From Larix sibirica (Eukaryota; Streptophyta; Pinopsida; Pinales; Pinaceae): a DNA stretch of 11,209 nt. The stretch is taken from positions 1 to 11,209 of the forward strand of contig NWUY0304550034.1 of NCBI GenBank assembly GCA_004151065.3. The letters run 5' to 3'. The position numbers were made by a program, and so were the translations under genes. The notes under the pieces were generated by a model. It worked only from the letters and a program-made list of their open reading frames with translations. It did no database searches and was not told where the DNA came from. How positions within the stretch are numbered: position 1 is the first letter of the stretch; the number at the start of each line of letters is the position of its first letter. Positions 8,641 to 11,209 of this stretch are shown in pieces.

Positions 8641-10348
8641 AAATCCATGTAAAATTTTGCAACCTCTTTGGTTACATCAGAAAAATGTCCCATAGTTGGA
8701 GGAGATTGATCCTCATTCTCGTATAAGTTTTATCCCTACTCATTTGGAGACTGCTCAATAATTTATGGTTGTTTATCATTATTGGTTTCAATTCCAACAA
8801 TTGTTGTTTGAAAAAGATTGCTTAGATATTCAATATTTAGACCTTCAGGTGGAGGGTTAGATTTATTAGGGAAATTTTGAGGTTTTTTTCTAGGTGGGAA
8901 TTTAAAATAAACCCGATTAGAAATTCGCTCACTTGAATTCCTCTTCATATCTACAACCTCATTTGACAATTTTTGCTAACCTTTATGCAAACTTTCAAGG
9001 TTGAGAGTATCTTGGTGTTTCCTTGTAGTAGGAATCCTGGATGAAGGTTTAAGATTCTTCCGAGAGGAAGATGCTTGATCGATATCAATAACATAATTAT
9101 CTTTAAGGATAAACATGTCTTTTTCAATTAATATATCCTCATAAAAAACTTCATGTAAAGTAGCCTTGCCTGATATTTTAACCCACATAGCAATAGTAAG
9201 AGGCAATGCTTTCGCGTAATATGCTACAATAAGCTTTTCAACAGGTATGGCATCAGTAGGATTCTATTTTTTAAATTTAGGAACCTATGGTTGAAGTCTT
9301 TTAGTCTCTCCTTTTGGTCCACTTTTATTTTAGACAATTCCATAATGAGGACCTCAAGGGTTTTATCATCCCCGAATTTATCTAAGAAAGATTTTTCAAA
9401 TTGATCCCAAGAAGAGATACTTCCTGGTGGTTGAGTGAAATACCAAGTGGAGGATTCCCCTTCTAAGGTATAGGGGAAAAGTTTGTAGACCACATATTCA
9501 TTAATGACATTTCTAAGTCGAATAGCCATCATAAAACACTTAATGTGATCATCATCTTGCTGCCTATTAGCTGGATCAAACTTAGGGAGCCATTTTTCTA
9601 GATTCTTGGGAAGATTGTGTTGTGGGTCAGGTATGACCACCACATCTTGGCTTAGCCAAGGAGCATTCTGATTTTTATTTTGACTACCAGTCATGTGTGG
9701 TTGATCAAGAGGTTGATTTCCTTGATTTCCCTGTTGGTTAACTTCTTCTTCTGAATATTCCTCCTCGGATTAACTTTTAGAAGAAGATCTTCAAGGAGTT
9801 TCGGGAGGTGAAGGCCACTGTCTTGAGCCACTTGATCCAAAAATCAGCTATGGTCGAAGAGGAGAAATATTTTGGTCAAGAGCAGGGTCAGGTTGACTTG
9901 AATGCTCTCCCGATAAAAAGGTAGGATTAGGCTCTTTTTTTTCTAATAGGGAGTCATGTAATCATGGATTTAGGTTACGTAACCATGAAAAGTCTTGCAC
10001 CAATGGGATTCCCAATGGATTAGTGTTGACTTGTGAAGTAGTTTATGTGTTTTTTTGAAGACGAATCACTAATATTTCATGTATTTCTCAGCGTCTCTCT
10101 AAGCGAGACTATGTCCTAGACAAAACCTTATGCGAAATCTCAAATATTTCTTGAAATTGTGTATCGGTAGGTAAGGGAGTAGAGAGAACGAGATCATTAT
10201 GACGATGAGTGGATTGTGGGAGTGGTGTGTGAACTGGATCAGGTTGAGATTTGGCTGTGGATATCAATGAAACGAGAATTTTGGAACGACCGTGAGTTAC
10301 TATGGGAGAGGGAGTGGGAGAAGGTTTATTCTGATTATGTTTAGCCAT
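8641..10348 (-). pseudogene. gag: gag polyprotein pseudogene (retrotransposon capsid)
   Basis: Gag would form the capsid-like particle that packages element RNA. The start is the ATG at 10348-10346 (MAKHNQNKPSPTPSP), a Ser/Pro/Thr-rich N-terminus. The same frame runs to about 9260 without an indel, but seven stops fall between 10111 and 9695. The best-preserved block, 9694-9262, is a retrotransposon gag core: LEKWLPKFDPANR, a CFMMAIRLRNVINEY helix, GESSTWYFTQPPGSISSWDQF, FEKSFLDKFGDD and KERLKDFNHRF. One base appears lost near 9260, after which the text continues in another frame (AYYAKALPLTIAMWV, then the basic SSRKNLKPSSR) to about 8645, with four more stops. No intact CCHC zinc knuckle was seen. 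Assignment to gag is secure; the C-terminal boundary with the protease region is approximate. Confidence 0.88.
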
Positions 10349-11126
10349 TAAATTGCGAATGGCTCTCCTTATAGCACCATTTTTTTTACCCTAAATTCAA
10401 CACTCTGGTCAATAAAGGGGTGACAACCTAATCCAAGGGTATTTAGCAACCCTCATTCATTTAAAGTAGATGGATCCAACCAGTTTCATGGCTACGTTAG
10501 CCGACTAAAAACTAATCTTATGCTAACTGATAATAACTAAAAAAAATATCGCAAATATACATAGTGTGTACATATCTACAGGAAGAAATTTCCTACCAAG
10601 TCCTGGGGAAGACCATATGTTTTAATGGAAAATAATAAGAGGTAACTTTAAACAAAATATATGAACTTGAACTAAACTAAGAAATTTGCTAACTAATCTA
10701 AATACACACTAAAAATTAATAAGATCACAACAAATCAATTAATCTATTTCACACATCTACTACTTGGCCAAGTATGACAAATTACTAAAAGGAAATTAAT
10801 AGTCCATGTTATCAATAATCAGATCCATAGAATTTTTCTGTTAGACAAAGACATTCGATCAAATAGAAAAAAATGATCTTTAGACTTACTTCAAAAGAAA
10901 GAGATACCGTCATATTCTTTTAGGAGGAAAAATCTTTGTAAAAATGAAAAGGCCAATCAATCCCTCATTAATCCATTATGTAGAATAAGATGACAAATGA
11001 TTTCAGAGCAAATGGAATACAAATTCATTTGTTCCAAATTACAGATGTTTATAAATATTAAAAGAATTATGCTAACATCTTGAAGATGACAATCTGTACC
11101 AAGATGTAAACAAACTCTTTTGATTT
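10349..11126. other. AT-rich leader-like region upstream of gag; no LTR or primer-binding site recognised
   Basis: No ORF of note on either strand. On the minus strand this is where the 5' LTR and leader should lie. I looked for a TGG-starting primer-binding site and found no convincing tRNA complement. I also found no segment repeated to the left of 4226. Either the LTR lies beyond the window, or the ends have diverged or been lost. Confidence 0.55.
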
Positions 11127-11129
11127 CTT

Positions 11130-11172
<43 letters not shown>

Positions 11173-11191
11173 CACACACACACACACACAC
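11127..11191. repeat. Compound microsatellite (CATATA)n-(CA)n
   Basis: About six CATATA units are followed by about eleven CA dinucleotides, ending at CCATTTTTGC. It is a composite simple repeat in which one motif has probably grown out of the other by slippage. No coding content. Confidence 0.95.
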
Positions 11192-11209
11192 CATTTTTGC
11201 AGCATATGT

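Larger units (their letters stand above)
4226..10348 (-). mobile_element. Decayed Ty3/gypsy LTR retrotransposon internal region (Tat/Ogre-like), LTRs not found
   Basis: Conserved motifs occur in order along one strand: retrotransposon gag, YSGAS protease, stand-alone RNase H, RT with FLDGFSGY and YLDD, RT-linked RNase H, and integrase with a zinc-binding region, core and GPF module. The order RT-RNase H-integrase identifies Ty3/gypsy. The lack of a chromodomain after the GPF module, together with the extra RNase H, points to the Tat-type lineage of plants. Following the motifs requires frame changes near 9260, 8645, 8246, 7675, 6480, 5311 and a pair at 6338/6297, and passes about 30 in-frame stops. 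The coding span is about 6.1 kb, a normal size for gag-pol, so the internal region is nearly complete although dead. The LTRs, primer-binding site and polypurine tract could not be located. Confidence 0.93.

Noticed and set aside
8650-8700. GHFSD as a remnant of a CCHC zinc knuckle
   Set aside because: The three cysteines are not present at the required spacing in this or the other frames.
10595-10618. TCCTGGGGAAGACC-like string, partly recalling a plant retroelement primer-binding site
   Set aside because: It would sit on the plus strand, opposite to the element's direction, and the match is partial.

Overview
The window looks like nuclear DNA of a land plant, most likely a seed plant. It is AT-rich, has no operon-like gene packing, and is dominated by the decayed internal region of a Ty3/gypsy LTR retrotransposon of the Tat/Ogre-like, non-chromodomain type. 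No intact gene was found on either strand, and no tRNA, rRNA or CRISPR array was recognised.

The retrotransposon reads on the minus strand, from a gag-type start at 10348 down to a terminal pol stop at 4226. Following the conserved motifs across frames gives the order gag (10348 to about 8641), Asp-rich linker and aspartic protease (about 8640-7673), a stand-alone plant-type RNase H (about 7672-7017), reverse transcriptase (7016-6070), the RT-linked RNase H remnant (6069-5311) and integrase (about 5310-4226). About 30 in-frame stops and at least eight frameshifts, two of them a compensating pair, break the reading frame. The protease, the stand-alone RNase H and the integrase have each lost a catalytic aspartate, while both RT aspartate motifs remain. 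The copy is dead and cannot make its proteins.

The most interesting architectural point is the extra RNase H between protease and RT. Published Tat-clade descriptions, as I recall them, place the acquired (aRNH) domain after the RT-linked RNase H. Here the extra domain keeps three of four catalytic acids, while the RT-linked RNase H lacks recognisable equivalents of two. This fits functional replacement of one by the other.

Upstream of gag (10349-11209) lies about 0.85 kb of leader-like AT-rich DNA ending in a CATATA/CA microsatellite. No LTR or primer-binding site could be identified. Downstream of pol (1318-4225) is about 2.9 kb with no recognisable gene. At 761-1317, again on the minus strand, there is a decayed fragment resembling an ORF family of unknown function found with plant repeats. 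It could be an accessory ORF of the same long element or part of a second one. The left edge is a short (AT)n repeat.
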